Shown one piece after another: positions 27,573 to 36,584 of a DNA stretch of 36,584 nt. The DNA lies in the NCBI GenBank assembly GCA_024281095.1, contig JAMXLJ010000139.1, positions 1 through 36,584 on the forward strand, read 5' to 3'. The position numbers were made by a program, and so were the translations under genes. The stretch's first letter is position 1. Each line of letters starts with the position of its first letter. The stretch comes from Acidimicrobiia bacterium (GTDB lineage: Bacteria > Actinomycetota > Acidimicrobiia > IMCC26256 > JAMXLJ01). The notes beneath the pieces were generated by a model. It saw only the letters and a list, made by a program, of their open reading frames with translations, had not been told where the DNA came from and did not search any database.

Positions 27573-28748
27573 ATGGAGCTGCCGCGCCTCGAGGACCTGC
27601 CCGCGCTCGACGGCCGGCGCGTGCTCGTCCGGGCCGACTTCAACGTGCCGCTGCGCGATGGCGCGATCGAAGACGACCTGCGCATCACGAGCGCCTTGCC
27701 GACGTTGCAGTGGCTGCGCGAGCGCGGCGCGGCGATCGTCGCGTGCTCCCATCTGGGCCGGCCCAAGGGCGCACCCGACCCGAAGTACTCGATGCGTCCG
27801 GTCGCACAGCGTCTCGGCGAGGTGCTCGACGTGCCGGTCCAGCTTGCGCCTGCGGTCGTCGGCGCCGACGTGTCGGCCGCCGCGGCCGCGCTGGCACCAG
27901 GCGACGTGTTGCTCCTCGAAAACCTGCGTTTCGAGCCGGGCGAGACGGCCAACGACGCCTCGTTCGCCGACGCGCTGAGTGCGCTCGCCGACGTCTACGT
28001 CAACGACGCGTTCGGGGCGTCACACCGTGCGCACGCGTCGATCGTCGGCCCGCCCGCCCGGGTGCCGAGCGCGGCGGGGCGGTTGCTCGAGCGCGAGGTC
28101 TTCGTGCTGTCGGGGTTGCTCGCCGATCCGCGCCGGCCGTTCGTCGGCGTGCTCGGCGGAGCCAAGGTGAGCGACAAGCTCGCCGTGATCGACGCGCTGC
28201 TCGAGCGCTGCGACGTGATCCTCGTGGGCGGTGCGATGGCGTTCACGTTCCTGCTCGCGCAGGGGCTCACCGCCGGCGATTCGCTGGTCGAGCCCGACTT
28301 CGTCGACGACTGCCGGCGCCTCCTCGCCACCGACCGCGTCCGGATCCCGGTCGACGTCGTGATCGCACGCGAGATCACGTCCGACACCGCGACGCGGATC
28401 GTGCCGGCCTCCGCGATACCGCGGGGCTGGAAGGGTCTCGACGTCGGCCCGGAGACCGCGGCGTCGTACGCGGACGTGATCAGCGCGGCCGGCACGGTCC
28501 TGTGGAACGGGCCGATGGGAGTGTTCGAGGTCGAGCCGTTCGCGGCGGGCACTCGAAGCGTCGCCGAGGCCGTCGCTGCGTGTCCGGGTTTCACCGTCGT
28601 GGGCGGCGGCGACAGTGCCGCGGCGGTGCGTCAAATGGGTCTCGCCGACCGCGTCGACCACGTCAGCACAGGCGGCGGCGCGTCACTCGAGCTGATCGAG
28701 CAGGGAGATCTCCCGGGCCTCGAGGCGCTCAGAAAGAGCAGGGGATGA
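27573..28748 (+). CDS. pgk: Phosphoglycerate kinase
   Basis: A 391-residue enzyme that transfers phosphate from 1,3-bisphosphoglycerate to ADP. RVLVRADFNVPL, SHLGRPKG, LLLENLRF, YVNDAFGASHRAHASI and LGGAKVSDKL mark the N-terminal substrate domain; LWNGPMGVFE and VVGGGDSAAAV belong to the nucleotide domain. Length is normal. ATG 27573 follows the gap stop by 17 bases with only a weak GACCGGA upstream, so translation may depend on readthrough from gap. Its stop overlaps the start of tpiA. Confidence 0.97.
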   Translation: MELPRLEDLPALDGRRVLVRADFNVPLRDGAIEDDLRITSALPTLQWLRERGAAIVACSHLGRPKGAPDPKYSMRPVAQRLGEVLDVPVQLAPAVVGADVSAAAAALAPGDVLLLENLRFEPGETANDASFADALSALADVYVNDAFGASHRAHASIVGPPARVPSAAGRLLEREVFVLSGLLADPRRPFVGVLGGAKVSDKLAVIDALLERCDVILVGGAMAFTFLLAQGLTAGDSLVEPDFVDDCRRLLATDRVRIPVDVVIAREITSDTATRIVPASAIPRGWKGLDVGPETAASYADVISAAGTVLWNGPMGVFEVEPFAAGTRSVAEAVAACPGFTVVGGGDSAAAVRQMGLADRVDHVSTGGGASLELIEQGDLPGLEALRKSRG

Positions 28749-29524
28749 GCAGCGGTTCACGGATGCCGATCATCGCGGGCAACTGGAAGATGCATCACGA
28801 CCACCTGACCGCGATACAGGTCGTGCAGAAGCTCGGTTTCCGCCTCGAGGACTCCGACTACGACCGCACCGAGGTGGTCGTGTGCCCGGCGTTCACCGCG
28901 CTGCGCACGGTGCAGACGCTGATCGACAGCGACAAGCTCCGCATCGAGCTCGGCGCGCAGAACTGTCATTGGGAACCGCAGGGCGCGTACACCGGCGAGG
29001 TGAGCGCACCGATGCTCGCCAAGCTCAACGTCGACTACGTGATCGTCGGGCATTCCGAACGTCGCCAGCTCTTCGGCGAGACCGACGAGACGGTGAACCG
29101 CAAGGTGAAGGCGGTGCTCGGCAACGGCATGACACCGATCGTGTGCGTCGGCGAAACCCTCGAGGAGCGCGAGGCCGGTGAAACGGACGACAAGGTCCGC
29201 GGCCAGACGGCGGCCGCGTTCGCCGGCGTCAAAGCCGAACAGGTGGCCGCGTGCGTGATCGCCTACGAACCGATCTGGGCCATCGGCACGGGACGCAACG
29301 CCACGCCCGAAGACGCCGACGCCACCATCGGAACCATCCGGGCGACCGTGCGCGAGCGCTTTGACGCGCCGACCGCTGACGCGCTGCGGATCCAGTACGG
29401 CGGGAGCGTCAAACCGGGCAACATCGGTGAGCTCATGGCGATGCCCGAGATCGACGGCGCCCTCGTGGGTGGGGCGTCGCTGGACCCCGACGACTTCGCG
29501 CGTATCGTGCGATTCTGGGAGTAA
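28745..29524 (+). CDS. tpiA: Triosephosphate isomerase
   Basis: A 259-residue TIM-barrel enzyme interconverting dihydroxyacetone phosphate and glyceraldehyde 3-phosphate. Catalytic residues are visible: K15 in AGNWKM, H103 in IVGHSERR and E175 in AYEPIWAIGTG; the phosphate-gripper loop IQYGGSVKPGN follows. ATG 28745 overlaps the pgk stop (ATGA) and AGGGG precedes it. tpiA completes the lower-glycolysis cluster. secG begins 116 bases later. Confidence 0.97.
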   Translation: MSSGSRMPIIAGNWKMHHDHLTAIQVVQKLGFRLEDSDYDRTEVVVCPAFTALRTVQTLIDSDKLRIELGAQNCHWEPQGAYTGEVSAPMLAKLNVDYVIVGHSERRQLFGETDETVNRKVKAVLGNGMTPIVCVGETLEEREAGETDDKVRGQTAAAFAGVKAEQVAACVIAYEPIWAIGTGRNATPEDADATIGTIRATVRERFDAPTADALRIQYGGSVKPGNIGELMAMPEIDGALVGGASLDPDDFARIVRFWE

Positions 29525-29640
29525 ATACCCCACCCTGGGTAGTAGTAGCTGCACGCGACGGCAACGCTCGAGCCGAGTGACACTGAGACTGGTGAGGCCT
29601 GTGTTACCGTCCGCGCGCTCGTCCGAAAGGAGCGGACCGC

Positions 29641-29871
29641 GTGGTCAACGCCCTGATCCTGGTGATCCACCTCATCGTCTCCATCACGCTCATCGTGCTG
29701 ATCCTGCTGCACTCGGGGCGTGGCGGGGGCCTGTCCGACATGTTCGGCGGCTCGATGGGTGGGTCGATGGCCGGCTCGACGGTGGTCGAACGCAACCTCG
29801 ACCGCATCACCGTCGTCACGGCCGTGATCTTCGCGTTCACCACGATCCTGCTCGCCCTGCGATTGAAGTAG
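29641..29871 (+). CDS. secG: Preprotein translocase subunit SecG
   Basis: A 76-residue membrane protein of the SecYEG translocon. Two helices, LILVIHLIVSITLIVLILL and ITVVTAVIFAFTTILLALRL, flank a glycine/methionine-rich loop (SGRGGGLSDMFGGSMGGSMA), the SecG hallmark. The GTG start has AAAGGAG about nine bases upstream. The position after tpiA is conserved in actinobacteria and many other bacteria. The 116-base gap before it may hold its own promoter, though I see no convincing hexamers. A weak seven-pair stem (29899-29905 with 29921-29927) follows. Confidence 0.95.
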   Translation: MVNALILVIHLIVSITLIVLILLHSGRGGGLSDMFGGSMGGSMAGSTVVERNLDRITVVTAVIFAFTTILLALRLK

Positions 29872-29953
29872 GGCCGGTCTCGAGCGGTCGTCGGGTCATC
29901 CGGGGGCCCGCATCGCAACACCCCGGACCGCGAGGGACGGGGAGGTCCTGGCC

Positions 29954-31651
29954 GTGAAGCCGCTATCGCAGCGTTCGGGGTATTTGCGCATCGCCATTCT
30001 CTTGGCGGTGCTGGCGCTGGTCGCCGCAGCCTGCGGAAGCTCGAGCAAGGCGAAGAAGTCGTCGACGGCCGCGAGCACCGCCCCGGCCAACGTCCCGAAC
30101 GGCGGCACGCTGACGATCGGCGCCGAGCAGGAGCCCGACTGTGCCGACTGGATCGACAACTGTGCCGGCGCGAGCTGGGGCACGTGGACGATGGAAGCCC
30201 ACACCATGCCGCGCGCGTTCGAAATGGTGAACGAGAACGGCGACTGGGTCTACAAGCCGAGCATCCTCCTCCAGGGGGAGCCGACCCTCCAGGCCGGCCC
30301 GCCGCAGGTCGTGACCTACAAGATCAACCCGGCCGCGAAGTGGTCCGACGGCACGCCGATCACGTCCGAGGACTTCAAGTACACGTGGGACCAGATCGCC
30401 CACGGCAAGAACATCTACGACACGACGGGCTACCGCGACATCGGCTCGGTCGACACGCCGTCGCCCGACACCGCGGTCGTCACGTTCAAGAACTCCTACG
30501 GCGGTTGGAAGGGACTGTTCGGCGGTCAGTACGGGGTCTTCCCGTCGCACATCCTCGCCGGCAAGGACCGCGACGCCCTCATGAAGAACGGCTACACCTG
30601 GTCCGGCGGCCCGTGGATCATCCAGAGCTGGCAGAAGAACGTCAGCGTGACGCTCGTGCCCAACCCCAACTACTGGGGTGAGAAGCCGCACCTCGACAAG
30701 GTGATCTTCCAGTTCGTGCCCGACACCGCGTCGGAGTTCCAGAACTTCAAGACGGGCCAGGTGCTGGCGATCTACCCGCAACCACAACCGGATGCGGTCG
30801 CCGCGATCCAGGGCGGGCTGCCCGACGCGAACGCGTACTACACCGCCGACACCGCGAACCTCGAGGCCCTCTGGTTCAACAACTCGAAGTTCCCGTTCGA
30901 CTCGAAGGCGGTGCGCCAGGCGATCGGCTACTCGCTCGACCGCAACGCGATCGTGCAGCGGCTCTTCGGACCGCTCGGCGTGAAGAACCCGATGAACACC
31001 CTCGACCCGCCGATCCTCAAGCAGTTCACCGACACCAGCGCGTGGTCGCAGTACAAGCTCGACCTGAAAAAGGTCGACTCGGTGATGACCGCCGACGGGT
31101 GGGCGAAAGGTAGCGACGGGTTCTGGGCCAAGGGCGGCAAGCGCGCCGACATCGAGATCAAGACCACGGCGGGCAACAAGCGCCGTGAGCTCACCGAGCA
31201 GATCATCCAGGATCAGCTCAAGGCGGCCGGCTTCAACGTCACGACCAACAACCAGAAGGCCGGCGACCTGTTCGGCACGCAGCTGCCCGCGGGCGACTTC
31301 GAGGTCGGCCTGTACGCGCAGGTGTCCACGCAGCTCGACCCGGCCGACTGCGCGCTGTTCTGCTCGTCGAACATCCCCACCGCGGCCAACGGCAACACGG
31401 GCCAGAACTGGCAGCGGGTGAACATCCCCGCGGTCGACCCGCTGCTCGCCACGGTCGACAGCGCCCTCGACCTGTCGACCCGCGCCACGGCCGACAAGCA
31501 GGCCATGAAGATCCTGGCCGACAACAACGTCGCGCTCCCGATCGACCCGCTGCCCAATATCCTCCTCTGGAGCAAGCGGATCGTCGGCCAGGTGACCGAC
31601 CATCCGATCTTCTCGATGTTCTGGAACATGAACACCTGGGGTCTGAAGTAA
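29954..31651 (+). CDS. Family 5 (dipeptide-type) substrate-binding lipoprotein
   Basis: A 565-residue solute-binding protein of a peptide/nickel-type ABC importer. A lipoprotein signal peptide (LRIAILLAVLALVAAACGSS) gives lipidated C27 and a Ser/Ala linker. The family 5 core includes GGTLTIGAEQEPDC, INPAAKWSDGTPITSEDFKY, NGYTWSGGPWIIQSWQKN and VTLVPNPNYWG. GTG 29954 is supported by GGGGAGG eight bases upstream. The binding pocket holds extra Cys/Trp residues (DCADWIDNC; DCALFC), possibly disulfides. Ligand unknown: family members bind peptides, nickel, opines or sugars. A rho-independent terminator follows, so this gene is probably made in excess over the permeases. Confidence 0.92.
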   Translation: MKPLSQRSGYLRIAILLAVLALVAAACGSSSKAKKSSTAASTAPANVPNGGTLTIGAEQEPDCADWIDNCAGASWGTWTMEAHTMPRAFEMVNENGDWVYKPSILLQGEPTLQAGPPQVVTYKINPAAKWSDGTPITSEDFKYTWDQIAHGKNIYDTTGYRDIGSVDTPSPDTAVVTFKNSYGGWKGLFGGQYGVFPSHILAGKDRDALMKNGYTWSGGPWIIQSWQKNVSVTLVPNPNYWGEKPHLDKVIFQFVPDTASEFQNFKTGQVLAIYPQPQPDAVAAIQGGLPDANAYYTADTANLEALWFNNSKFPFDSKAVRQAIGYSLDRNAIVQRLFGPLGVKNPMNTLDPPILKQFTDTSAWSQYKLDLKKVDSVMTADGWAKGSDGFWAKGGKRADIEIKTTAGNKRRELTEQIIQDQLKAAGFNVTTNNQKAGDLFGTQLPAGDFEVGLYAQVSTQLDPADCALFCSSNIPTAANGNTGQNWQRVNIPAVDPLLATVDSALDLSTRATADKQAMKILADNNVALPIDPLPNILLWSKRIVGQVTDHPIFSMFWNMNTWGLK

Positions 31652-31681
31652 GGCGGCGGACTGACGTCCTCCAAGAACATG

Positions 31682-31728
31682 ACGCGCTGGGCTCGGACCC
31701 TGCAGAGGGGCCGGGCCCTGCGCGTTTT
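31682..31728 (+). terminator. Rho-independent terminator inside the ABC operon
   Basis: Arms 31682-31700 and 31707-31725 pair over 19 positions with two mismatches and one G-T pair, six-base loop, followed by TTTT. It begins 31 bases after the first binding-protein stop and lies before the permease genes. Partial termination would raise binding protein over transporter, a common arrangement. Confidence 0.8.
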
Positions 31729-31772
31729 CCGAGAACTCTCATGTGTGACGATTCGAACGACGTGAACGTCGG

Positions 31773-32744
31773 ATGCTGACGTACATCACGCGCCGGGTGC
31801 TGTACTCGATTCCGGTCATCTTCGTCGCGTCGTTCCTGCTGTTCGCGTTCGTGCGGGCGACGTTCGACCCGACCGCGCACCTCCGTGCCTCGCGGACAGC
31901 GGCCGAGGCGATCAAGTCGGAGCGCAAGCGCCTGAACCTCGACAAGCCGACGGTCGTCCAGTACTCCGACTGGCTGAAGAAGTTCGTGCGGGGCGACTGG
32001 GGCACGAGCGAGCGGACCCACGAGCGGGTGTTCGCCATGATCCGCCGGTCGCTCTGGGTCACCACGCAGTTGATCTTCTGGGGCGTGCTCGTCTCGGCGC
32101 TGCTCGCGATCGCGATGGGCGTCTACTCCGCCGTACGCCAGTACTCCGCGCTCGATTACACCCTCACCGGCTTGTCGTTCGTCGCGCTCGCGATGCCGCC
32201 GTTCTGGTTCGGCCTGATCGCGATCCAGTTCTTGAGCGCCGACCTGAAGAACGTCTTCCATCTGCAGGAACCGCTCTTCTATTCCATCGGCCTGCACAAG
32301 CCCGGCGTCACCGGGCTCAACGTCGACTACCTCCGCCATCTGGCCCTGCCCGTGATGACGCTTACCGTGCAGATCGTGGCCGGGTGGGGGAGATACCAGC
32401 GGGCCGCGATGCTCGACGTGATGTCGGCCGACTACGTCCGCACCGCGCGCGCCAAGGGTGTGCCCCGGCGCCGGGTCATCTTCAAGCACGCCCTGCGCAA
32501 CGCGCTGATCCCGCTCGTCACCGTGATGGCCCTCGACATCGGTGTGCTGTTCGGCGGCCTGATCATCACCGAGACCATCTTCTCGATTCCGGGCATGGGC
32601 CGCCTCTTCTTCGACTCGCTGCTGCGCGGCGACGCGACCGTGCTCGTGTCGTGGACCGTGGTCACCGCGCTGTTCATCGTGCTGTTCAACCTGCTCGCCG
32701 ACGTGGCGTACGGCTGGCTCGATCCCCGGATCCGGTTCTCGTGA
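31773..32744 (+). CDS. DppB/OppB-type ABC permease
   Basis: A 323-residue inner-membrane permease with about six helices. It begins MLTYITRRVLYSIPVIFVAS, the typical DppB N-terminus, and the cytoplasmic coupling loop has the EAA motif in YVRTARAKGVPRRRVIFKHA, then LRNALIP. The large external loop with VVQYSDWLKKFVRGDWGTSE is family-typical. No Shine-Dalgarno is clear; CGACG-TGAA-CGTCG forms a small hairpin just before ATG 31773. The stop overlaps the GTG of the second permease. Confidence 0.93.
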   Translation: MLTYITRRVLYSIPVIFVASFLLFAFVRATFDPTAHLRASRTAAEAIKSERKRLNLDKPTVVQYSDWLKKFVRGDWGTSERTHERVFAMIRRSLWVTTQLIFWGVLVSALLAIAMGVYSAVRQYSALDYTLTGLSFVALAMPPFWFGLIAIQFLSADLKNVFHLQEPLFYSIGLHKPGVTGLNVDYLRHLALPVMTLTVQIVAGWGRYQRAAMLDVMSADYVRTARAKGVPRRRVIFKHALRNALIPLVTVMALDIGVLFGGLIITETIFSIPGMGRLFFDSLLRGDATVLVSWTVVTALFIVLFNLLADVAYGWLDPRIRFS

Positions 32745-33757
32745 GCGCAGGCGACGAGTTCCGCCACCGCACCTCAGAGGAGGACGGCTTGTTCCTCGGC
32801 GGCGAGCCCGTCGGCGTCGACGTCGCGGTCGAGCAGGGCGTCGGGCCGGTCGAGCTCATCCCCGACGCCATCGCCGACGTCGAGCTCGCGCACACCGCCG
32901 AGCCCGTGCCGCGCACGCAGTGGCAGCTGTTCCGCCGCCGCTTCTTCCGGCACCGCATGGCCGTCATCTCCGGCGTGGTGCTCGTCGGTCTGTATGTCGC
33001 GTGCTTCAGCGCGAAGTGGTGGGTGCCGTTCGACCCCAACAAGCAGAACCTGCTGCTCGGGCCGGTGTCGCCGCGCGCGTCGCATTGGTTCGGCACCGAC
33101 GAGCTCGGCCGCGACCAGTTCGCCCGCATCGTCTACGCGGGTCAGATCTCGCTGAAGATCGGCCTCGCGGTCGCACTCATCTCGACCGTCGTCGGCGCCG
33201 TGCTCGGTGCCATCGCCGGGTTCTTCGGCAAGGTGACCGACCAGTTCCTGATGCGCATCACCGATCTGTTCCTGGTCGTGCCCGCGATCGCGATCCTCGC
33301 CATCGCGCTGCGCAGGTTCGGTCACTCCGACACCACGATCATCCTGGTGCTCGCCGGCCTGTTCTGGATGTACATCGCGCGCATCGTGCGGGGCCAGGTG
33401 CTGTCGATCAAAGAGAAGGAGTTCGTCGAAGCGGCCCGCGCCGCGGGTGGGTCGGCGCCGCGGATCATCGGCCGGCACATCATTCCCAACGTCGTCGGCC
33501 CGATCGTCGTCAACGCCACGCTCGCGGTCGCCACCGCGATCATCACCGAGTCGACCTTGTCGTTCCTCGGCTTCGGTGTGCAGCCGCCCCGCACGTCGTG
33601 GGGCAACATGCTGTCGACCGCCGAGGGCTACGTCGGCACGTCGAACGCGTACCTGCTCTACTTCCCGGGCCTGGCGATCCTGCTCACGGTGCTCGCGGTG
33701 AACTTCCTCGGTGACGGTCTGCGCGACGCGTTCGATCCCCAGGGTGGCCGGCAATGA
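32741..33757 (+). CDS. DppC/OppC-type ABC permease
   Basis: A 338-residue permease, GTG start overlapping the previous stop (GTGA). About 65 cytoplasmic, acidic residues ([20 protein letters not shown] and so on) precede the OppC_N helix ([19 protein letters not shown]); this leader is longer than usual. [20 protein letters not shown] is the canonical external motif, and [20 protein letters not shown] followed by IIPN the EAA loop. It forms a heterodimer with the preceding permease. The ATG of the first ATPase overlaps its stop. Confidence 0.93.
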   Translation: MSAGDEFRHRTSEEDGLFLGGEPVGVDVAVEQGVGPVELIPDAIADVELAHTAEPVPRTQWQLFRRRFFRHRMAVISGVVLVGLYVACFSAKWWVPFDPNKQNLLLGPVSPRASHWFGTDELGRDQFARIVYAGQISLKIGLAVALISTVVGAVLGAIAGFFGKVTDQFLMRITDLFLVVPAIAILAIALRRFGHSDTTIILVLAGLFWMYIARIVRGQVLSIKEKEFVEAARAAGGSAPRIIGRHIIPNVVGPIVVNATLAVATAIITESTLSFLGFGVQPPRTSWGNMLSTAEGYVGTSNAYLLYFPGLAILLTVLAVNFLGDGLRDAFDPQGGRQ

Positions 33758-34860
33758 CGTTCGACGACGATCCGACGTCGTTGCAGCCGGTCGAGTCGGC
33801 GATCTCGCCCAACGGGTCGCGCTCGTTGTCGTTCGATCCCGGGGCACCGCTGCTCGAAGTCGAGCACCTGTCGGTCGAGTTTCCGTCCGACGACGGACCG
33901 GTGCACGCGGTCGACGACGTGTCGTTCACCGTTGCTGCGAACGAAGTGCTCGGCATCGTCGGCGAATCCGGATCGGGCAAGACGGTCACGTCGATGGCCA
34001 TCCTGGGTCTGCTTCCCAAGCGGGCCCGGGTACGCGGTGCCGTCCGCTTCCGCGGCGTCGACCTCATCGGTCGCAAGGAGAAGGAGATGCAGGCGATCCG
34101 CGGCGCGCGGATCGCGATGATCTTCCAGGACGCACTCGCGTCGTTGAACCCGGTGTTCAAGGTCGGCGACCAGATCGGCGAGGCCATCTCGGTGCACCGC
34201 AAGCTGCCGGACCGCGCCGTGCGCGACCGGGTGGTGGAGTTGCTCGACCTCGTGGGCATCCCGCAGCCACGCCAGCGCGCCGACCAGTACCCGCACGAGT
34301 ACTCCGGAGGGATGCGCCAGCGGGCGATGATCGCGATGTCGATCGCGAACGACCCCGACATCCTCATCGCCGACGAGCCCACCACCGCGCTCGACGTCAC
34401 GATCCAGGCCCAGGTTCTCGAGGTGTTGGAACGCATCCAGGAGCGCACCGACTCGTCAATCCTGCTCATCACCCACGATCTCGGCGTCGTCGCCGGCGTC
34501 GCCGACCGGGTGATGGTCATGTACGCCGGGCGTCAGGCCGAGCTCGGCTCGGTCGACGAGATCTTCTACGACTCGCGCCACCCGTACACGCTCGGGCTGC
34601 TCGCGTCGTTGCCGCGGCTCGATCGCGGCGGTGCGCGCTCGCAGCGACTGCATCGCATCAAGGGACAGCCGCCGTCACTGATCTTCGTGCCGCCGGGTTG
34701 CCCGTTCCACCCGCGCTGCCCGGCGGCGGAGGTTCCCGGGCGTTGCAACACCGAGCGCCCCGCGTTTCGCGAGATCGGTGCCGACCACCGGTCGGCGTGC
34801 CATTTCGCAGAGGACCTCGATCGGGAGCAGCTGCTCGCGCCGGAGCCGGCAACGTCATGA
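33754..34860 (+). CDS. DppD/OppD-type ABC ATPase
   Basis: A 368-residue ATPase driving the importer. Walker A GESGSGKT at 70-77, Q-loop [13 protein letters not shown], signature [18 protein letters not shown], Walker [13 protein letters not shown] and the switch histidine in [11 protein letters not shown]. The C-terminal oligopeptide-transporter domain has cysteines [16 protein letters not shown] plus a later SACHF, a pattern linked with an Fe-S site in this family. An N-terminal extension of about 30 residues is unremarkable. It overlaps both neighbours by four bases (ATGA), showing a tightly coupled operon. Confidence 0.94.
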   Translation: MTFDDDPTSLQPVESAISPNGSRSLSFDPGAPLLEVEHLSVEFPSDDGPVHAVDDVSFTVAANEVLGIVGESGSGKTVTSMAILGLLPKRARVRGAVRFRGVDLIGRKEKEMQAIRGARIAMIFQDALASLNPVFKVGDQIGEAISVHRKLPDRAVRDRVVELLDLVGIPQPRQRADQYPHEYSGGMRQRAMIAMSIANDPDILIADEPTTALDVTIQAQVLEVLERIQERTDSSILLITHDLGVVAGVADRVMVMYAGRQAELGSVDEIFYDSRHPYTLGLLASLPRLDRGGARSQRLHRIKGQPPSLIFVPPGCPFHPRCPAAEVPGRCNTERPAFREIGADHRSACHFAEDLDREQLLAPEPATS

Positions 34861-35885
34861 GCACCCTGGTGAATTCCGAGGCCGGCACGTCGAGGACGGC
34901 CGACGAGACGATCCTCGAGGCGCACGACCTGGTGAAGGAGTTCCCGATCCGCGCCGGGCTGTTCCGCCGTCAGGTCGCCACGGTCAAAGCTGTCAGCGGC
35001 GTGAGCTTCTCGATCGCGAAGGGCCAGACGCTGGGTCTGGTGGGGGAGTCGGGGTCGGGCAAGTCCACGACCGGCCGTTTGCTGCTGAAGCTCCTTCCCG
35101 CGACGTCGGGGTCGGTGAAGTTCCGCGGTCAGGAGGTCCTCCAGACGTCGGGGCGGGAGCTTCGTCGGATGCGCAGCAAGATGCAGTTCGTGTTCCAGGA
35201 CCCGTACGCGTCGCTGAACCCGCGCATGACCGTGCACGCGATCATCTCGGAGCCGATGCGCATCCACGGGACGTATCGCCACGGTGGCAATGAGCGGGTC
35301 AAGTCGTTGATGGAGCTCGTCGGGCTCAATCCCGAGCACGTCAACCGGTTCCCGCACGAGTTCTCCGGTGGTCAACGTCAGCGGATCGGCATCGCTCGTG
35401 CGTTGTCGTTGGATCCCGAGCTGCTCGTGCTCGACGAGCCCGTGTCGGCGCTCGACGTGTCGATCCAAGCCGGCGTCGTCAACCTGCTCGAGGACATCCA
35501 GGACCGCCTCGGCCTCGCGTACCTGTTCATCGCCCACGACCTGTCCGTCGTGCGCCACATCACCGATCAAGTGGCGGTGATGTATCTCGGCAAGATCGTG
35601 GAGGTGGGTCCGTCGGAGCAGGTGTACGAATATCCCGGGCATCCCTACACCCAGGCGTTGCTTTCAGCGGTGCCGGTTCCCGACCCGCGCAAGGAGCGGC
35701 AGCGGAAGCGCATCGTGCTCGAAGGCGACGTGCCGAGTCCCGTCGATCCTCCGAGCGGGTGCCGGTTCCGTACGCGGTGTTGGAAGGCGCAGGAAATCTG
35801 CGCGCGCGAGGAGCCGGCACTCGTCGACCGGGGCCAGGGACATCCGGTGGCGTGTCATTTCGCCGAGGAGCTCAAGGCGGTCTGA
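34857..35885 (+). CDS. DppF/OppF-type ABC ATPase
   Basis: A 342-residue second ATPase. Walker A GESGSGKS at 63-70, Q-loop [16 protein letters not shown], signature [18 protein letters not shown], Walker [19 protein letters not shown], switch histidine in [12 protein letters not shown]. The linker [12 protein letters not shown] is characteristic of OppF, and the C-terminal domain has [20 protein letters not shown]. The residue after SIQA is Gly where Gln is usual, a mild change outside the catalytic set. ATG overlaps the previous stop. The stop TGA shares its A with the next ATG (TGATG). Confidence 0.94.
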   Translation: MSTLVNSEAGTSRTADETILEAHDLVKEFPIRAGLFRRQVATVKAVSGVSFSIAKGQTLGLVGESGSGKSTTGRLLLKLLPATSGSVKFRGQEVLQTSGRELRRMRSKMQFVFQDPYASLNPRMTVHAIISEPMRIHGTYRHGGNERVKSLMELVGLNPEHVNRFPHEFSGGQRQRIGIARALSLDPELLVLDEPVSALDVSIQAGVVNLLEDIQDRLGLAYLFIAHDLSVVRHITDQVAVMYLGKIVEVGPSEQVYEYPGHPYTQALLSAVPVPDPRKERQRKRIVLEGDVPSPVDPPSGCRFRTRCWKAQEICAREEPALVDRGQGHPVACHFAEELKAV

Positions 35886-36584
35886 TGCCGCTGTCGATCC
35901 GAACACTTCGCCGGCGCGGCCGGCGGGGATACCGGCCGTCCATGATGCGAGCCGTGCTCGTGTCGGCGGTGTCGTTGATCGTCGCGGCGACGTTGAGCGC
36001 GTGCTCGAGCAGCGGGTCGGGCACGGCGAAGCCACAACGCGGCGGCACGTTGCGCGTCGGCGTGATCGGGGTCACGACGCTGGACCCGGTGCACTCCGAC
36101 TTGCCCGGTCCCGCGCTGCTGTCGTCGTTGCTGTTCCAACAGTTGACGCGCATCGATCCGGTCACCGCGCTGCCGGGGCCTGAGCTGGCTCGCCGGTGGG
36201 AGGCCGACCCCACGCAGACCCGATTCACGTTCTTCCTCCAGCCGGACGCGCGTTTCCACGACGGTACGCCCGTCACGTCGGCCGACGTGATCGCGACACT
36301 TCAGCGTGTGAGAGCCCCGGCGACGACGTCGGTGTTCGCCGGTCTGCTCGCCCGTGTCGCGAGCATGACCGCGCCCGATGCCCACACCGTGGTGATCACC
36401 TTGAGCCGGCCGTTGTCCGTGTTGCCCTCGGTGCTTGCACAGCCCGGGCTGGGGATCATGCCGCGCTCGTTGGTCAACGCCCCCGACCGGATCGCGAACG
36501 CGCCGGTCGGATCGGGGCCGTTCCGTTTCGTGCGCCAGTCCGGCGGCACGATCGAGCTCGCCGCAGTTCGGCCTCGCGGCGCGA
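35885..36584 (+). CDS. Second family 5 substrate-binding lipoprotein, truncated by window end
   Basis: An open frame of 233 residues running past the right edge. The start may be ATG 35885, overlapping the ATPase stop, with AAGGCGG upstream, or ATG 35942 which begins a cleaner signal peptide. The lipobox ends TLSAC (C40 from the first start), then SSSGSG. RGGTLRVGVIGVTTLDPVHS and FTFFLQPDARFHDGTPVTSA, then DVIATL, are family 5 solute-binding motifs. It lies directly after the ATPases in the same operon, so this importer has a binding-protein gene at each end; the two are clearly different in sequence. Confidence 0.88.
   Translation, partial: MPLSIRTLRRRGRRGYRPSMMRAVLVSAVSLIVAATLSACSSSGSGTAKPQRGGTLRVGVIGVTTLDPVHSDLPGPALLSSLLFQQLTRIDPVTALPGPELARRWEADPTQTRFTFFLQPDARFHDGTPVTSADVIATLQRVRAPATTSVFAGLLARVASMTAPDAHTVVITLSRPLSVLPSVLAQPGLGIMPRSLVNAPDRIANAPVGSGPFRFVRQSGGTIELAAVRPRGA

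Noticed and set aside
29525-29640. Promoter for secG
   Set aside because: TGACAC and TTACCG-like words are present but spacing does not fit a usual promoter.
29899-29927. Hairpin after secG as a terminator
   Set aside because: Only seven pairs, a 15-base loop and no T run, so it is too weak to list; it also lies just before the ribosome binding site of the next gene.

Overview
This is a high-GC, strongly C/G-third-position chromosomal window from an actinomycete-type bacterium. The gene order rpsA...coaE-uvrB-uvrA...uvrC-rapZ-yvcK...gap-pgk-tpiA-secG, the GMSGAGRS-type RapZ P-loop, an actinobacterial LexA box and apparently leaderless starts all point to Actinomycetota. A deep-branching class such as Acidimicrobiia is my guess, not a proof. 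No rRNA, tRNA, CRISPR array, insertion sequence or prophage gene was seen. Most of the window is core chromosome.

Layout. Positions 1-435 hold no convincing gene. Positions 436-1496 carry a small dimeric-barrel-like protein and a SAM methyltransferase. Next is rpsA (TTG start, four S1 domains) with a GC hairpin terminator closed by a UUCG loop. Positions 3.2-13.2 kb are a Tad/Flp pilus island: cpaB-tadZ-tadA-tadB-tadC plus a large GT-C-like membrane protein on the plus strand, then on the minus strand a histidine kinase, a NarL-type regulator and the Flp pilin itself. The island sits between rpsA and coaE, which lie close together in many actinobacteria. From 13.4 to 24.7 kb come coaE, uvrB, uvrA (LexA box), a second methyltransferase, nadA (minus strand), a GT87-like membrane protein and uvrC. 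From 24.7 to 29.9 kb come rapZ-yvcK-gap-pgk-tpiA-secG, with whiA missing from its usual slot. From 29.9 kb to the end is a dipeptide-type ABC importer: a lipoprotein, two permeases, two ATPases and a second lipoprotein cut by the window edge.

How the genes work together. The island can supply an envelope subunit (CpaB), localisation ATPase (TadZ), motor (TadA), inner-membrane platform (TadB/C) and one pilin. No TadE/F pseudopilins and no prepilin peptidase are visible, so these must be encoded elsewhere or be dispensable. Similar short elements lie upstream of cpaB and of flp, which suggests co-regulation, possibly by the adjacent two-component system. The uvr genes form a dispersed repair set; coaE, uvrB, uvrA, uvrC and the GT87 gene each show a -10-like hexamer only 6-8 nt before the start codon and no clear Shine-Dalgarno sequence.

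The most interesting points are the insertion of a two-component-regulated Tad locus into the rpsA/coaE region, the shared upstream element, the leaderless uvr/coaE set, the basic N-terminal extension of UvrA, the missing whiA, and a near-perfect 22-bp inverted repeat before uvrC.
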